In this document: positions 8,983 to 18,662 of the stretch, one piece after another | Numbering within the stretch: the stretch's first letter is position 1 | Layout: every line of letters begins with the position of its first letter | Assembly (NCBI GenBank): GCA_001898505.1 | Contig: MKTZ01000015.1 | Coordinates: 124,001 to 188,000, forward strand | DNA from: Sphingobacteriales bacterium 50-39 | GTDB lineage: Bacteria; Bacteroidota; Bacteroidia; Chitinophagales; Chitinophagaceae | Reading direction: 5' to 3' | DNA: 64,000 bases | The notes under the pieces: model-generated | Seen by the model: the letters and a program-made list of their open reading frames with translations, nothing else | Told to the model about the DNA's origin: nothing | Databases searched by the model: none | Position numbers and translations under genes: made by a program

Positions 8983-9753
8983 TTATTGATTACACGTTGA
9001 AATACAGCTTCGATACATGTTATCGCAGTCGGCCTGCGTATATGTATTGTTGATATATAGGATAGTGGTCCAGGTGGGGTTAAATACAGTAGACATAAAG
9101 GTGTGGCCAGCAGAATTTACCAAATCCACCGTAATGGAATTTTCATAGGTGGTCTGGACAGTTCCAATATAGGGCTGTAAACACGACTGATAGTCCACGA
9201 CACATTTCCAACACTCCGGTCTTATTCCGCCGGGGCCAGCTGCAGGTCTTACTCCAGGCTGGCCATGGCTTTTAGCGAGCAAATTGCTGTCGGCAATGTA
9301 TTTTAGCTCTCTATTCCTCAATCCATTAAAAAACAACTTTTGATCGTTGCCGGCAAGGTTAAATACGTCATATTTCTTCGCTAATGACACGAACAGTTTC
9401 ACATACGCACGATAATCATCCATGTCCTTAAACCCTAAACAGGCAACAATGTAGTTTGATTCTTCCTTTGAAAAATTGGCCTTTTTGGATAACTCATGCC
9501 ATCTTTCTTCCTTAGCTGCAGCAGGGTTTGAAACCTGAAGCAAGAACCTATCCAGGTCTTCGCTTGTAATCTGTTGATACATGGGATCGACAAACGCCTC
9601 ATCGACTAATTTCGCCATCGCTTCTTCCGTTAAGGTAGAAGAGCCCAGCGTGCCTTTTGGGGAGTTTGATTTTGGAACATGGGACATCAACAACGTAGAA
9701 ATAATACTGCAGGCAAAAACAATAAGAATGGCGGGAATAATACACTTTTTCAT
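8983..9753 (-). CDS. Secreted or lipoprotein-like Cys-rich protein, function unknown
   Basis: I do not recognise this 256-aa protein. It starts with a hydrophobic export signal (KKCIIPAILIVFACS; C15 could be a lipobox Cys although Phe at -2 is atypical). Residues about 40-165 are charged and probably helical. The C-terminal third carries paired cysteines (CWKC, YQSC, then CDNMYRSCISTC at the very end), which suggests disulfides or metal binding outside the cytoplasm. It is transcribed alone, ends at the shared terminator, and its upstream region carries a 65-nt element shared with the ROK regulator promoter region. Confidence 0.75.
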   Translation of the reverse strand: MKKCIIPAILIVFACSIISTLLMSHVPKSNSPKGTLGSSTLTEEAMAKLVDEAFVDPMYQQITSEDLDRFLLQVSNPAAAKEERWHELSKKANFSKEESNYIVACLGFKDMDDYRAYVKLFVSLAKKYDVFNLAGNDQKLFFNGLRNRELKYIADSNLLAKSHGQPGVRPAAGPGGIRPECWKCVVDYQSCLQPYIGTVQTTYENSITVDLVNSAGHTFMSTVFNPTWTTILYINNTYTQADCDNMYRSCISTCNQ

Positions 9754-9790
9754 GGTAATAAATTGGTTAAATGGTTATATGTATCACTAT

Positions 9791-9855
9791 CAAGTTCGAG
9801 AGACTTTTACCAAAAGTCAAATGCTATTTTGACGAATACTGACGTCTTTTTGATC
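9791..9855 (-). repeat. Repeated regulatory element, copy A
   Basis: Aligned without gaps to 18663-18727, 51 of 65 positions match by my hand count; the core 9817-9855 matches at 35 of 39. It contains TTGACGAA (9829-9836) with an inverted TCGTCAA at 9854-9860. It lies 38 bp upstream of the minus-strand start codon at 9753, in the same orientation relative to the gene as copy B is to the ROK gene. Confidence 0.7.
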
Positions 9856-9877
9856 GTCAACCGGTATAAAACTGCGT

Positions 9878-11512
9878 TTATTTCATCCACCAGACTTTGA
9901 CGTCTGAATTATTGGTTCCCATCTTCGATACTTGGGCATTGAAATTATCCGTATTGTTCACCGCTTCATCCTGGGCATAAGGCAGCCGATAGAATTTCGT
10001 ATAGGCAGTAGAGGGATTGCTGGCTGGGTCCTTTGGGGTCATGCCGCCAGTCCTTCGCCAAAGATTGAAAGCCAGCCAGGGCTCCCGGTAAAAGGACAGC
10101 CACTCCTGGGCATAGATCTTGGTCAAAGCATCTTGCGCAGTCCCCGTAAATTTAACCTTGGGGTTAGCAAAGAGATTGCCCATGGCCGTTGCATCCGGCG
10201 GGGCCGGTGCGGCCGCAGACCATTTCAGATGCGCCACGTTATCGGCCTTGCTGACTATATAATACCAGAAATTGACGGAAGAGGTGATCCCTGCTTTATA
10301 TTGGGTTTCAGCCATGGTCAGGTCCTGTGTAACCCCAAGACCTCTGGCATACGCTTCGGCCTTCAGGAAATCCACTTCGGCGGCCGTAAAGATCAATTCG
10401 GGAATATACCATTCGTCGCGTACCAGGTACCAGTTGAATCGGCTGAATAAAGCCCCCGCCTTGGCGCTGGGGTCCGTGGGGGAGGCATACGCGTCCACAT
10501 TATCGCTGGCATTGCTGCCAATGGTATACGGCGCCCAGTTTCCGGCGGCATTGGGATCGACAAATATTTTGGCGCGCGGATCGAAGATATTCGCATCGGC
10601 ATTACCATCGGATACCATCTGCCAAAATGTACTGCTCATCCGCGTAAAGCCTGCACCACCAGACGAGAAGCTCCACCATTTTCCCGGAAGATCGAGTCCT
10701 CCCAGGTCGGCCGGCCACATACCCACATCTTCCCCTTCCCCGATCAGCGGGGTGCCGGAAGCCAGCACAGCCTGAAGGATGGGAGTTGCCGTAGCAGGGT
10801 CTTTTTCCACCATCTGCATAGCATAACGAAGGCGCAGGGAATTGGCGAATTTTAGCCATTTGGACATATCGCCCTTGAAAAAAGTGTCAAAACTACCAAG
10901 AGCCGCATAAGGCGTTCCGGAAGCGCTCACGGGCGCCTGGTCTGTCTTTATATGGTCCGCGGCCCATTTGAGATCGCTCAGCAGGGAATCATAGATCGCT
11001 TGCTGGGGATCATACGCCACCCTGAAATTGCTCACACTCCCGGAATAAGCTTTGCCCGCCTTAAAATAGGGGATATCGCCGAACTGGTCGGTGATCCGGA
11101 AGGTCTTATAGGCGCGCAAAATATATAACACCGCCTGGATATTATTCATAGACTCCTTATCCTTGACGGAATTGATCATGTCCAGCGCCAGGTTCATATT
11201 CTGCAGATTGCCATAATAACTGCTCCAGACGCTGGATATGGCGCTGCTCAATATATATCCGGATACGGTACTGATGGCCCCAAGCTGGGTTACAGGATAG
11301 TAGTAGTCGTTGTGTATGGAGGCCTGTTCCGTCCAGTCGAGGAGCAGTGAGCTGATTACGCCATTTACCAATGGTTTCACCGTCGTGGAGGAAGGTTTGT
11401 CCTGGGTTGCGTTCAGTTTCTGGAAATCCTTGGTGCAGGAGACCAAAAAAACGGCGGGCAGCAGGTATATAAAAATTTTCTTCGCAGTGATCATATAAAT
11501 ATGTTTATACAT
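9878..11512 (-). CDS. SusD/RagB-like surface lipoprotein (cassette 2)
   Basis: A 544-aa lipoprotein with the signal MITAKKIFIYLLPAVFLVSC; M7 (11494) is an equally plausible start. It is SusD-like_2 type, with helix-rich TPR-like N-terminal half and a C-terminal region with AQEWLSFYREPWLAFNLWRRTGG followed by RLPYAQDE, the typical end of this family. It lies 30 bp downstream of SusC-2 and should form its substrate-binding lid on the cell surface. Substrate unknown. Confidence 0.93.
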   Translation of the reverse strand: MYKHIYMITAKKIFIYLLPAVFLVSCTKDFQKLNATQDKPSSTTVKPLVNGVISSLLLDWTEQASIHNDYYYPVTQLGAISTVSGYILSSAISSVWSSYYGNLQNMNLALDMINSVKDKESMNNIQAVLYILRAYKTFRITDQFGDIPYFKAGKAYSGSVSNFRVAYDPQQAIYDSLLSDLKWAADHIKTDQAPVSASGTPYAALGSFDTFFKGDMSKWLKFANSLRLRYAMQMVEKDPATATPILQAVLASGTPLIGEGEDVGMWPADLGGLDLPGKWWSFSSGGAGFTRMSSTFWQMVSDGNADANIFDPRAKIFVDPNAAGNWAPYTIGSNASDNVDAYASPTDPSAKAGALFSRFNWYLVRDEWYIPELIFTAAEVDFLKAEAYARGLGVTQDLTMAETQYKAGITSSVNFWYYIVSKADNVAHLKWSAAAPAPPDATAMGNLFANPKVKFTGTAQDALTKIYAQEWLSFYREPWLAFNLWRRTGGMTPKDPASNPSTAYTKFYRLPYAQDEAVNNTDNFNAQVSKMGTNNSDVKVWWMK

Positions 11513-11541
11513 TGAGAGATGAGGGTTCGTATTTACCTGTT

Positions 11542-14500
11542 TTAGAATGATAATCTTGCCTGGATGCCGAAGGAACGGACGCCCGGCAGGGACGCGAATT
11601 CTATGCCTTGCGCATTGCCTGCGCCATTGGATCCTTCCGGATTGATATGGTCCGGCAGGGAGCTGTACAGGTAGAAAAGATCCCGGCCCACCAGGGAGAT
11701 AGAGGCCGCCTGGAAAGCTTTGGTCTTTCTCACAAGGCTCAATGGCAAATCATAGTTTACAGAGACTTCGCGTAACTTATACCAGGTATCATTAAAGACA
11801 GCGGTACTGTGTATCCAGCTGCTGCCGATGGGGCCGCTGCTCCATACGCCGTATTGCATATACTTGAAATAGTAGTGAACGACCTTGGTATTCTCCGCTC
11901 CGTCAGGATATACACCAGGCAGGATCACCCCGGAGTTGGAAGTGACTCCACCGGGAGAAGTATAGGGTAGTCCGCCGCCATTTCTTTCCTTTAGCGTTTC
12001 GGGAGCAGTGCCCTGCTGCATCATGGAGGCATAGGTGCCCGACCACATTTGTCCGCCGATCTTACAATCGATCAGCGCACTGACAGAGAAACCATTTTTG
12101 AAAGAGAAGGTATTGGTAATGCCCCCCCTGAATTTGGGAGTAGAGTTTCCAATCGGGACGATGCTGGACGTAGACTGGTACATGGTACCCTTCATTTGCG
12201 CAGCTGTTGTCGCATCCACGCCGAAATTCTGCCTGATCATTGCCTCATCCTGCAGGATGGGTTTATGCGTTTTTCCGTCATATACATAATCATAACCCAT
12301 GATGGCGCCGAACTCCTGTCCTACAACGGCAGAAATGTAATTGCCACTGGCGCCCCAGATATTGTTCATATCATATCGGTTCGCTCCGGGGGCCAGCGAC
12401 AGGAGCCGATTGTAATTTTTAGACATATTGAAGCTCAGGTCCCAGCTAAAGGAGGGCCGATCCACCAGTTTGGCCCGCAGTATCATTTCGATGCCCGAAT
12501 TTTCGAGCACACCCGTATTTACGATGATGCCGCTAACACCTGAACTTTGAGGCAGCGGGGAGCTCAGCACCTGATTTTTCGAGCGGCCACGGTAATACCT
12601 GAAGTCGAAATTGAACCGGTCATTTATAAACCCGAGATTGATCCCCAGGTCCGCCGTTGTATTGATCTGCGGCTTATAGTTGATGGCGGGCAAGCTTCCG
12701 GGCAGACCGGAAGTCGGCGATCCTGCAAAAGTGCCCGTATTAAAGATCGTGTTTATGATCTTGTACGGTACGTCCACCGCGCCTTTCGCCCAGGCGGCCC
12801 TGAACTTTCCGAAACTAAGTACATTGGGGTCGACGTGCAGCAGTTCCGAAAATACAAAGGCGGCGGAAAAAGACGGGAAGAAATAGGACCATTGTCCTTT
12901 GGGTAAAGTGGACGCCCAGTCATTCCGGGCCGTTGCGTCCAGGAACAGGAAGTTCTTATAAGACAGGTTCAGGAAGCCATAAAGTGAATTCAGCCTTTTC
13001 TCATACCAGTCCTCTGAAGGAACCTGGCTGGATTGTGTATTCCCTGAATAGTTCCCAAAAGCGTTCATATAGGGAACGTTATAAGTGAGCCCATTGCTGC
13101 CCGAAATACTATAGGAACTTCTGCTGTAGGCAGTTCCTCCTACAGAAAATTTAGCTCCGACGTCCGAGCCGAAGAGATGGTCTTTATGCAGGGTACCCAA
13201 CCAGTCGATATTGCTCGCATTATCCCGGGTGAGTCCGTGCCCATAGCTGCCGCCATTCGTTCCGGTGTTGTCGGTGGGATCGTTAATGGTCTTGTCTTCG
13301 TTGTTATTCGCGTCGATGCTGGCCCTGAACATGAAATTCAGGAAGCTGGTGGCATCGTAATTCAACTGGGCCGATCCGATCAGTTTCCGTCTTGTCACGG
13401 TCTCATTATTCGCATAGGTATTCCAATACAGAAATTGCGCGGCCCCGTTGCCCGCCCAGGGGAATCCATTGAATTTATTCTGGGACAGGTCCGGCAAACG
13501 ATAGTTGCCGTTATCGGCCTTGCCTTTATAATCCCTTCCATAGGCATAGATCAGGTTGGATTGCAGGCCGCTCTCCGTATTTCCCAGGGCCGGCGCATTG
13601 TGATACACATTGGTGAAATAAGAGACATTGACCTGCACATTTACTCTTTTCGTGAGTTTTATACTGGTCCCGAGGTTAAAGGAATTTTGGTTATAATCGG
13701 AATTTGGAATGATCGAGGTATTGTCCAGCCGCGTATAGGACGCCCGTAAAGTAGCATTCTCACTACCTCCCTGTACAGATACATTATGTGTCACCTGGCT
13801 GCCATTCCGGTAATAAGAATTGACGTTATTGGGCTGGGGATTGTCCGGCTGCATGGTGCCGTCCCACCACTTTATCATAGTCCCATCCATTTTCGGCCCC
13901 CAGGAAAGGCCCGTGCCGGGCCAGCTTACAAGATTCCAGGTAGCAACGCCATAAGGGCCCGCATTTGTTTTGGGGTCTACGAACAGGCCGTTCCAGCCAT
14001 CCGTCAGCACAGGATTGCCGGACCCGTCGGTCAGGCGTTGAACAGGCTCCAGAGAAACCATGCCGCCCGCTCCATATTGGTTTTGCATATCGATGTAGCG
14101 ATAAGGACGTATGGTCTTATATCCCATATTATAGTCCACGCCGAGCCCATTTCTTTTGGTCCCTTTTTTCAGCGTTATCAGGATGACGCCATTGGCGCCG
14201 CGGCCTCCATACAGGGCGGCGGCAGCCGGCCCCTTCAGTACACTGAAGTCTTCTATATCCTGGGGGTTGATGAGATTGATAGCGCTGCCCCAGTCCTTTG
14301 GCGCCGTAACATCCTGGGCAGCGGCGGGAATGGTATTGTCCATCGGCATTCCATCTATAATGATCAAGGGCTGGTTATCCTGGGTGATCGTATTATTGCC
14401 TCCGATGATGATCCGGGTACTGCCTCCGTCTACCCCATTCGGAGAAGTGATATTCACGCCTGCCATTTTCCCGCTCAGCGCGTTGATAACATTGGGTGCA

Positions 14501-15246
14501 TTGGATTTGGTCAGCTCGCTTCCCTTGATCTGCTCCTGGGAATAGCCAAGGGCCCTTTTCTGGCGACCAATTCCCAGGGCGGTAACCACCACTTCATTCA
14601 ACGCATTCTCATTCTTGGAAAGCATTACGGTAACAACGGCTGAGGAGCCCAGCGTCAGTTTCTGCACCGTATATCCCACAGAAGAAAATAGCAGGACCTG
14701 TCCCGGCTCTGCCTGGATCTGGAAAAAGCCTTTTTCATCCGTGACGGTGCCACGTTGGGTCCCTACGACTGTGACGCTGACGCCTTGCAGGGGGGGTCCG
14801 TCAGGACCAACGACGGTGCCGGTGATGGGCTTGAACAAACCCTCCAATGAATCCGGGATAAGTATCTGCCCCAGGATGCCCGTTTCCTGTCTTTTCAAAA
14901 TGATCTGTTTACCGATGACTTCGAAGGAGATGTGGAGAGGCTTGAAAATTTTTTCCAGCACATCTCCCAACCTTTCTTCATGCGCGATGACCGTGACCTT
15001 CTGCTTGCCCGGAAGTACGCTATTGCTATAGGTAAAGCCCACTTCGGTAGTAGAGGCAATCGTTTTCAGCACCGCTCTTATTTCGCGGGCGGGCAGGTTG
15101 AAAGACACCCTTTTGTCCAATATCTCCTGTCCGCTCGCATCATTTGCGAACGCATAGCTCATAAAGCCGGCCGCCAGGAAAATTTGCAGTAGTGAAGCTC
15201 TCATAATGAATAAAACAGCTTGTTTTGGTTTTCCGGTTTTGTTCAT
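11542..15246 (-). CDS. SusC/RagA TonB-dependent receptor with STN domain (cassette 2)
   Basis: About 1234 aa from ATG 15246, chosen over the upstream TTG (15267) because AAAGTTATG matches the AAAAGTATG context of SusC-1 and SusC-3. Domains: signal sequence, STN domain (roughly residues 45-115), carboxypeptidase-regulatory-like domain (ITGTVVGPDGPPLQGVSVTVVG), plug (VVTALGIGRQKRALGYSQ; ALYGGRGANGVILITLKKG) and barrel ending in QARLSF. The STN domain implies signalling through the FecR encoded just upstream. The substrate is unknown. Confidence 0.95.
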   Translation of the reverse strand: MNKTGKPKQAVLFIMRASLLQIFLAAGFMSYAFANDASGQEILDKRVSFNLPAREIRAVLKTIASTTEVGFTYSNSVLPGKQKVTVIAHEERLGDVLEKIFKPLHISFEVIGKQIILKRQETGILGQILIPDSLEGLFKPITGTVVGPDGPPLQGVSVTVVGTQRGTVTDEKGFFQIQAEPGQVLLFSSVGYTVQKLTLGSSAVVTVMLSKNENALNEVVVTALGIGRQKRALGYSQEQIKGSELTKSNAPNVINALSGKMAGVNITSPNGVDGGSTRIIIGGNNTITQDNQPLIIIDGMPMDNTIPAAAQDVTAPKDWGSAINLINPQDIEDFSVLKGPAAAALYGGRGANGVILITLKKGTKRNGLGVDYNMGYKTIRPYRYIDMQNQYGAGGMVSLEPVQRLTDGSGNPVLTDGWNGLFVDPKTNAGPYGVATWNLVSWPGTGLSWGPKMDGTMIKWWDGTMQPDNPQPNNVNSYYRNGSQVTHNVSVQGGSENATLRASYTRLDNTSIIPNSDYNQNSFNLGTSIKLTKRVNVQVNVSYFTNVYHNAPALGNTESGLQSNLIYAYGRDYKGKADNGNYRLPDLSQNKFNGFPWAGNGAAQFLYWNTYANNETVTRRKLIGSAQLNYDATSFLNFMFRASIDANNNEDKTINDPTDNTGTNGGSYGHGLTRDNASNIDWLGTLHKDHLFGSDVGAKFSVGGTAYSRSSYSISGSNGLTYNVPYMNAFGNYSGNTQSSQVPSEDWYEKRLNSLYGFLNLSYKNFLFLDATARNDWASTLPKGQWSYFFPSFSAAFVFSELLHVDPNVLSFGKFRAAWAKGAVDVPYKIINTIFNTGTFAGSPTSGLPGSLPAINYKPQINTTADLGINLGFINDRFNFDFRYYRGRSKNQVLSSPLPQSSGVSGIIVNTGVLENSGIEMILRAKLVDRPSFSWDLSFNMSKNYNRLLSLAPGANRYDMNNIWGASGNYISAVVGQEFGAIMGYDYVYDGKTHKPILQDEAMIRQNFGVDATTAAQMKGTMYQSTSSIVPIGNSTPKFRGGITNTFSFKNGFSVSALIDCKIGGQMWSGTYASMMQQGTAPETLKERNGGGLPYTSPGGVTSNSGVILPGVYPDGAENTKVVHYYFKYMQYGVWSSGPIGSSWIHSTAVFNDTWYKLREVSVNYDLPLSLVRKTKAFQAASISLVGRDLFYLYSSLPDHINPEGSNGAGNAQGIEFASLPGVRSFGIQARLSF

Positions 15247-15339
15247 AACTTTAGTCGGTTTTGTCAATTTTGAAAAATGATGGCAAGATCATCCCCTTTC
15301 TCTCGTTCGGCAGAATGACAGTAAAAAAGGGGCTCACTC

Positions 15340-15367
15340 GGATGGTGGTGTTCCCGCATCACCATCC
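15340..15367 (-). promoter_or_regulatory. 5' leader hairpin of SusC-2
   Basis: On the minus strand, arms GGATGGTGATG (15367-15357) and CACCACCATCC (15350-15340) form an 11-bp stem with one mismatch and a 6-nt loop (CGGGAA), 94 nt upstream of the SusC-2 ATG. The architecture matches the leader hairpins of SusC-1 and SusC-3. Confidence 0.5.
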
Positions 15368-15397
15368 TTATATTCTTCTTATATTTCTCTATCGTGA

Positions 15398-15413
15398 TTT
15401 TTATTTTCTCATA
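15398..15413 (-). promoter_or_regulatory. 16-mer shared with SusC-3 leader (copy 1)
   Basis: TATGAGAAAATAAAAA reads on the minus strand upstream of the SusC-2 leader hairpin. The identical 16-mer is at 20796-20811 upstream of SusC-3. It may be part of an ECF-dependent promoter or initial transcribed region. Confidence 0.45.
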
Positions 15414-15426
15414 GCGCTTATTTAGT

Positions 15427-16605
15427 TTATGGATTGTTTTGGTTAATGGGCGTTTTCTCCCCATTACAGGAGCCGCCAACAATAAAGACACTGTTGTCGG
15501 AGAGCCGGTAATTGGCGCCGATGGCCTCACAGATGATCTTTAGTTTCACCTCGAAAGATTCTTCGCCAAGGGAGGTGGTGATTCGGCAACCCGCAAGGCT
15601 TTGCTTATCGAAATGGATCGTGATCCCATAAGCGTTCTCCAGTGATTGGAATATCTTTTCCACGGGTATCTCTTCAAAGTCGAAGTTAAAGGCAAGATTG
15701 GCCGGGGTTTTGTCAACCAAGGTTTCTAAACTACTCAGGCGGGATTGCATAAGATGCCTCGTCCGGGCATCATACAGTGCACGCTGATTTTGGGTAAGGA
15801 CCAGTTGCGCCTGCTGCTTACTCGATTTTCTATAGACCGACACTTTCCCGGTTCTTACTATTACAGAAATGTTCCCGTTGTTCGAATCGACGGAGACGTT
15901 AAAGCTGGTGCCCAGGACACGCATGACGATATCTTTCGTATAAACGTAGAATGGACGGGCCGGGTCCTCAGCTACTTCGAAAAAGGCATTACCTTCCAGA
16001 AAGATCTCTCTCTTGTCTTTTTGAAGGAATATCGCATGGTTGATAGAGGAGCCGGGCTGAAGAACAACTTTTGAGCCATCTACAAGGTAAAGCACCTGGT
16101 TGGACTGGGTCTGGTTGGTCCTTTTCAGGTTGTCATTTACCAATACCCGGGCAATTTTTTGTTCTGCAGGCCCAGGGGATGCCGGGCCATTCATATGCCC
16201 GGGGCGGGAATAATAATAAATACCTGCACCAAGCAATAGCGCACCTGCAAGGGCCACCGCTATCCCATATCTTCTCCAGTGAAGCCTTTTGAGAGCGGGT
16301 GTACGAGAGGAGTTCTCCAGTGGAGTGACGACTGTATGGGTGGTGGCAGCCGGCTCGATGTCGATATCGCTGTTCACCCTGTCCCAAATAACTTCCGAAA
16401 GAGATTGGGCATCCGAGGGAATCGCGTTCATGGTCATATCTATGAGGATCTGCCTTGCCTTATGCAGGGCCCCGGCCCGTCCGGGACTCTGCCTCTTCCA
16501 GTTTTCCCAATAAGTCGAGCTCTCAGCATCGGGCTCACGGACCCACTGTAAGAAATGGTCATTCTGAAGGAGCCACCATACCTGTTCTTCAAAATTATTC
16601 TCCAT
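15427..16605 (-). CDS. FecR family anti-sigma factor (cassette 2)
   Basis: About 392 aa from ATG 16605; a TTG-initiated extension to 16641 is less likely. A cytoplasmic N-terminal domain (about 1-105) precedes one membrane segment (YGIAVALAGALLLGAGIYYY, about residues 115-135), then the FecR domain (VNDNLKRTNQTQSNQVLYL, later GNAFFEVAEDPARPF) and a DUF4974-like C-terminus (FDFEEIPVEKIFQSLE). It regulates the sigma factor encoded 66 bp upstream and receives the signal from SusC-2. Confidence 0.93.
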   Translation of the reverse strand: MENNFEEQVWWLLQNDHFLQWVREPDAESSTYWENWKRQSPGRAGALHKARQILIDMTMNAIPSDAQSLSEVIWDRVNSDIDIEPAATTHTVVTPLENSSRTPALKRLHWRRYGIAVALAGALLLGAGIYYYSRPGHMNGPASPGPAEQKIARVLVNDNLKRTNQTQSNQVLYLVDGSKVVLQPGSSINHAIFLQKDKREIFLEGNAFFEVAEDPARPFYVYTKDIVMRVLGTSFNVSVDSNNGNISVIVRTGKVSVYRKSSKQQAQLVLTQNQRALYDARTRHLMQSRLSSLETLVDKTPANLAFNFDFEEIPVEKIFQSLENAYGITIHFDKQSLAGCRITTSLGEESFEVKLKIICEAIGANYRLSDNSVFIVGGSCNGEKTPINQNNP

Positions 16606-16671
16606 AGTGGGAAATGTACCCGAAGAACAATTTATACTCAAAAAAGGCAGAAAATTTTCAGGACCCTCCCA

Positions 16672-17277
16672 TTAGACAAAAAACAGGAGGCACGAAAAAA
16701 TGGAAATGATAACGTCATGGAGCCTTACTGCTTCTTTGAGCTTGCATAAAGCCGTATACAGCAAATTGCTCACCGATTGATAGTGCATATGCATCAGTTC
16801 GGCTATCTGTTGATTAGTAAATCCCTGGTAATAGCGAAGCTGGATCACTTCCTGCTGCCTGGCAGTCAGCTGCTTAACGGCTTTCTGCAGCAGGGCGGCA
16901 TGGTATGCATGATCTTCCCGTAAGATAATCTCCACTTCAATGGGATTGTCGACTTCCTCATCCAGCCAATCGGTCCGGGGTAGGATGGCGTGGGATTGGA
17001 TACGCTGCCTTTTCTCCTGTCGGATCAGTTTATAACGAAGTGCCGAAAACAGATAAAATTTGACCGAATCAGTGGGGGCCAGGCGGCTCCTGGAATTCCA
17101 CAATTCAACGAAGAGCTCGTGAATACAATCTTTGAGAACCTCGCGGTCCGGGCAGATCTTAGTCCCGTAAGCGATCAGGGGCAGTATATGCCGATGGTAG
17201 AGGGAGGCAAAAGCCTCTCTATCGCCATTTTTAAATTGTACCCAGAGCAAGCAGTCGATATCACCTGTTTTGTTCAT
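16672..17277 (-). CDS. ECF RNA polymerase sigma-70 factor (cassette 2)
   Basis: A 201-aa sigma factor with region 2 (about residues 18-88; CIHELFVELWNSR) and region 4 (about 130-182; LTARQQEVIQLRYYQG, helix-turn-helix to LYTALCKLKEAV) plus a hydrophobic C-terminal tail (ISIFSCLLFFV). It heads the minus-strand sigma/FecR/SusC/SusD cassette. Confidence 0.93.
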   Translation of the reverse strand: MNKTGDIDCLLWVQFKNGDREAFASLYHRHILPLIAYGTKICPDREVLKDCIHELFVELWNSRSRLAPTDSVKFYLFSALRYKLIRQEKRQRIQSHAILPRTDWLDEEVDNPIEVEIILREDHAYHAALLQKAVKQLTARQQEVIQLRYYQGFTNQQIAELMHMHYQSVSNLLYTALCKLKEAVRLHDVIISIFSCLLFFV

Positions 17278-17379
17278 CCGTCAGTTTGGCATGTTGTAGT
17301 AGTCCTGGGGGCAAGCGATTCCGGACCCAAGGCAGTACAAAGTAAAAAAAAGAACAGATACTCCAAAAAATAGTCAGGT

Positions 17380-18585
17380 CTAATGGCTGTAGTTTACATG
17401 AGGGTTCAGTCTGAGATGCTCGCATCTTTCCATGACAAGCGCGGCAGCTCCTATGAGCTCGGCATCGTATCCCAGCTGGGACAAACGTATCTCCGTATTT
17501 TCAAATAGCCGGGGGATGCAGTGGTCGTTCAATGCCTGCTGAATGGGAGGCAGCCATATCCTGCCGGCCAGGGAACCTCTTCCGCTGAGCACCACCAGGT
17601 CCGGGTTTAATAAATGTATAAGGATCGAAAGGCCCCTGCCTATTTCGTACCCGGCCGACGAAAAAAGGTCGACGGAAAATTTATCTCCTTTCGCAGCCGC
17701 GGCCCTTATTGTTTCGAAGGACTTCTCCAGGTCTTCCCGATCCAGGTCGGCGGGATTGATACTGGACAGCCTGCCATTTGACAGTCCTTCAATGGCCTTT
17801 TCAACGATGACGCAAAGGGACGATTCCGTCTCCAGGCAACCTGACTTGCCGCAGTTGCAGAGCTTATTATTCTCGAACAGGGGGATATGGCTGAACTCTC
17901 CTGCAAATCCCTTCGAACCCCTGAAAAGGCGACCGTCGACGACAAGCCCGAGCCCCACCCCCCAGCCAATGTTCAGGACCATGGCATTCTGGACATTGCG
18001 CGCCATACCAAATTTCATTTCTGCGAGGGCTATGCTGCTGGAATCATTCTCTATGTAGACGGGCAGCCCAGTCGTTGATGAAATATATCCTGCAACAGAC
18101 CGGTTCTCAGAAATGGAATAATTGATCCCCTTATTGACTTCAACAAACCCGGGCATTCCGATACCTATTCCCGCGATCTGCTCCTTCTCCACACCTCCGG
18201 CTGCGATATATTCTTTGATGATCTCAGCCAGTTCAGAAAGAGCGTCCGAATTGTTCAGCAGTTTCAGCTCATATTTCTCAGGGGCTACGACAAAATTATT
18301 TTGGAGATCCAGCAGCGCTATGCGTGCTACAAACTGGTCCAGCGCAACGGACAGGATATAGAACAGGTCGGGTCGAAGGCTGTACATCTGCGGCTTGCGT
18401 CCACCTGTAGAGGGCGCATGCCCTGTCTCGACGATATATCCACCGCGCTGCAATTCATTGATCCTAGCCATGGTGTGAGGCTGGCTCTTGCCCAGCTTCA
18501 TGCTCAGGGATGTGCAGCTGATGGGTGCTGAATAATATAAATGTCTAAAGATCTCTCCGATCCGTTGGGTCTTAGTTTCTCTCAT
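17380..18585 (-). CDS. ROK family transcriptional regulator (NagC/Mlc/XylR-like)
   Basis: A 401-aa protein. An N-terminal winged helix-turn-helix (about residues 8-65; PISCTSLSMKLGKSQP) is fused to a ROK sugar-binding domain with two actin-like lobes (about 75-390). The ROK zinc motif CNCGKSGCLE is intact, and the sugar-contact EFSHIP and ATP-lobe segments (NIGWGVGLGLVV; VLSGRGSLAG) are present. It probably acts as a sugar-responsive repressor. A 17-bp palindrome (18622-18638) sits 37 bp upstream of its start, suggesting autoregulation. It is adjacent to cassettes 2 and 3, either of which it could control. Confidence 0.9.
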   Translation of the reverse strand: MRETKTQRIGEIFRHLYYSAPISCTSLSMKLGKSQPHTMARINELQRGGYIVETGHAPSTGGRKPQMYSLRPDLFYILSVALDQFVARIALLDLQNNFVVAPEKYELKLLNNSDALSELAEIIKEYIAAGGVEKEQIAGIGIGMPGFVEVNKGINYSISENRSVAGYISSTTGLPVYIENDSSSIALAEMKFGMARNVQNAMVLNIGWGVGLGLVVDGRLFRGSKGFAGEFSHIPLFENNKLCNCGKSGCLETESSLCVIVEKAIEGLSNGRLSSINPADLDREDLEKSFETIRAAAAKGDKFSVDLFSSAGYEIGRGLSILIHLLNPDLVVLSGRGSLAGRIWLPPIQQALNDHCIPRLFENTEIRLSQLGYDAELIGAAALVMERCEHLRLNPHVNYSH

Positions 18586-18621
18586 ATATAAGGTAGCGTT
18601 AGTAGGGTGCGGGCTTTTGAA

Positions 18622-18638
18622 AAAGTTTATAAAACTTT
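18622..18638. promoter_or_regulatory. Palindrome, candidate ROK operator
   Basis: AAAGTTT-ATA-AAACTTT, a perfect 7-bp inverted repeat 37 bp upstream of the ROK start codon. Its AT-rich dyad form resembles NagC/Mlc-class operators; binding is inferred. Confidence 0.5.
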
Positions 18639-18662
18639 GCTCAAAAAATTATTTAACTAACC

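Noticed and set aside
13786-14643. Long antisense frame (285 codons) within SusC-2
   Set aside because: It is an antisense shadow of the GC-rich SusC coding frame, with Ile/Arg/Pro-rich content and no domain.
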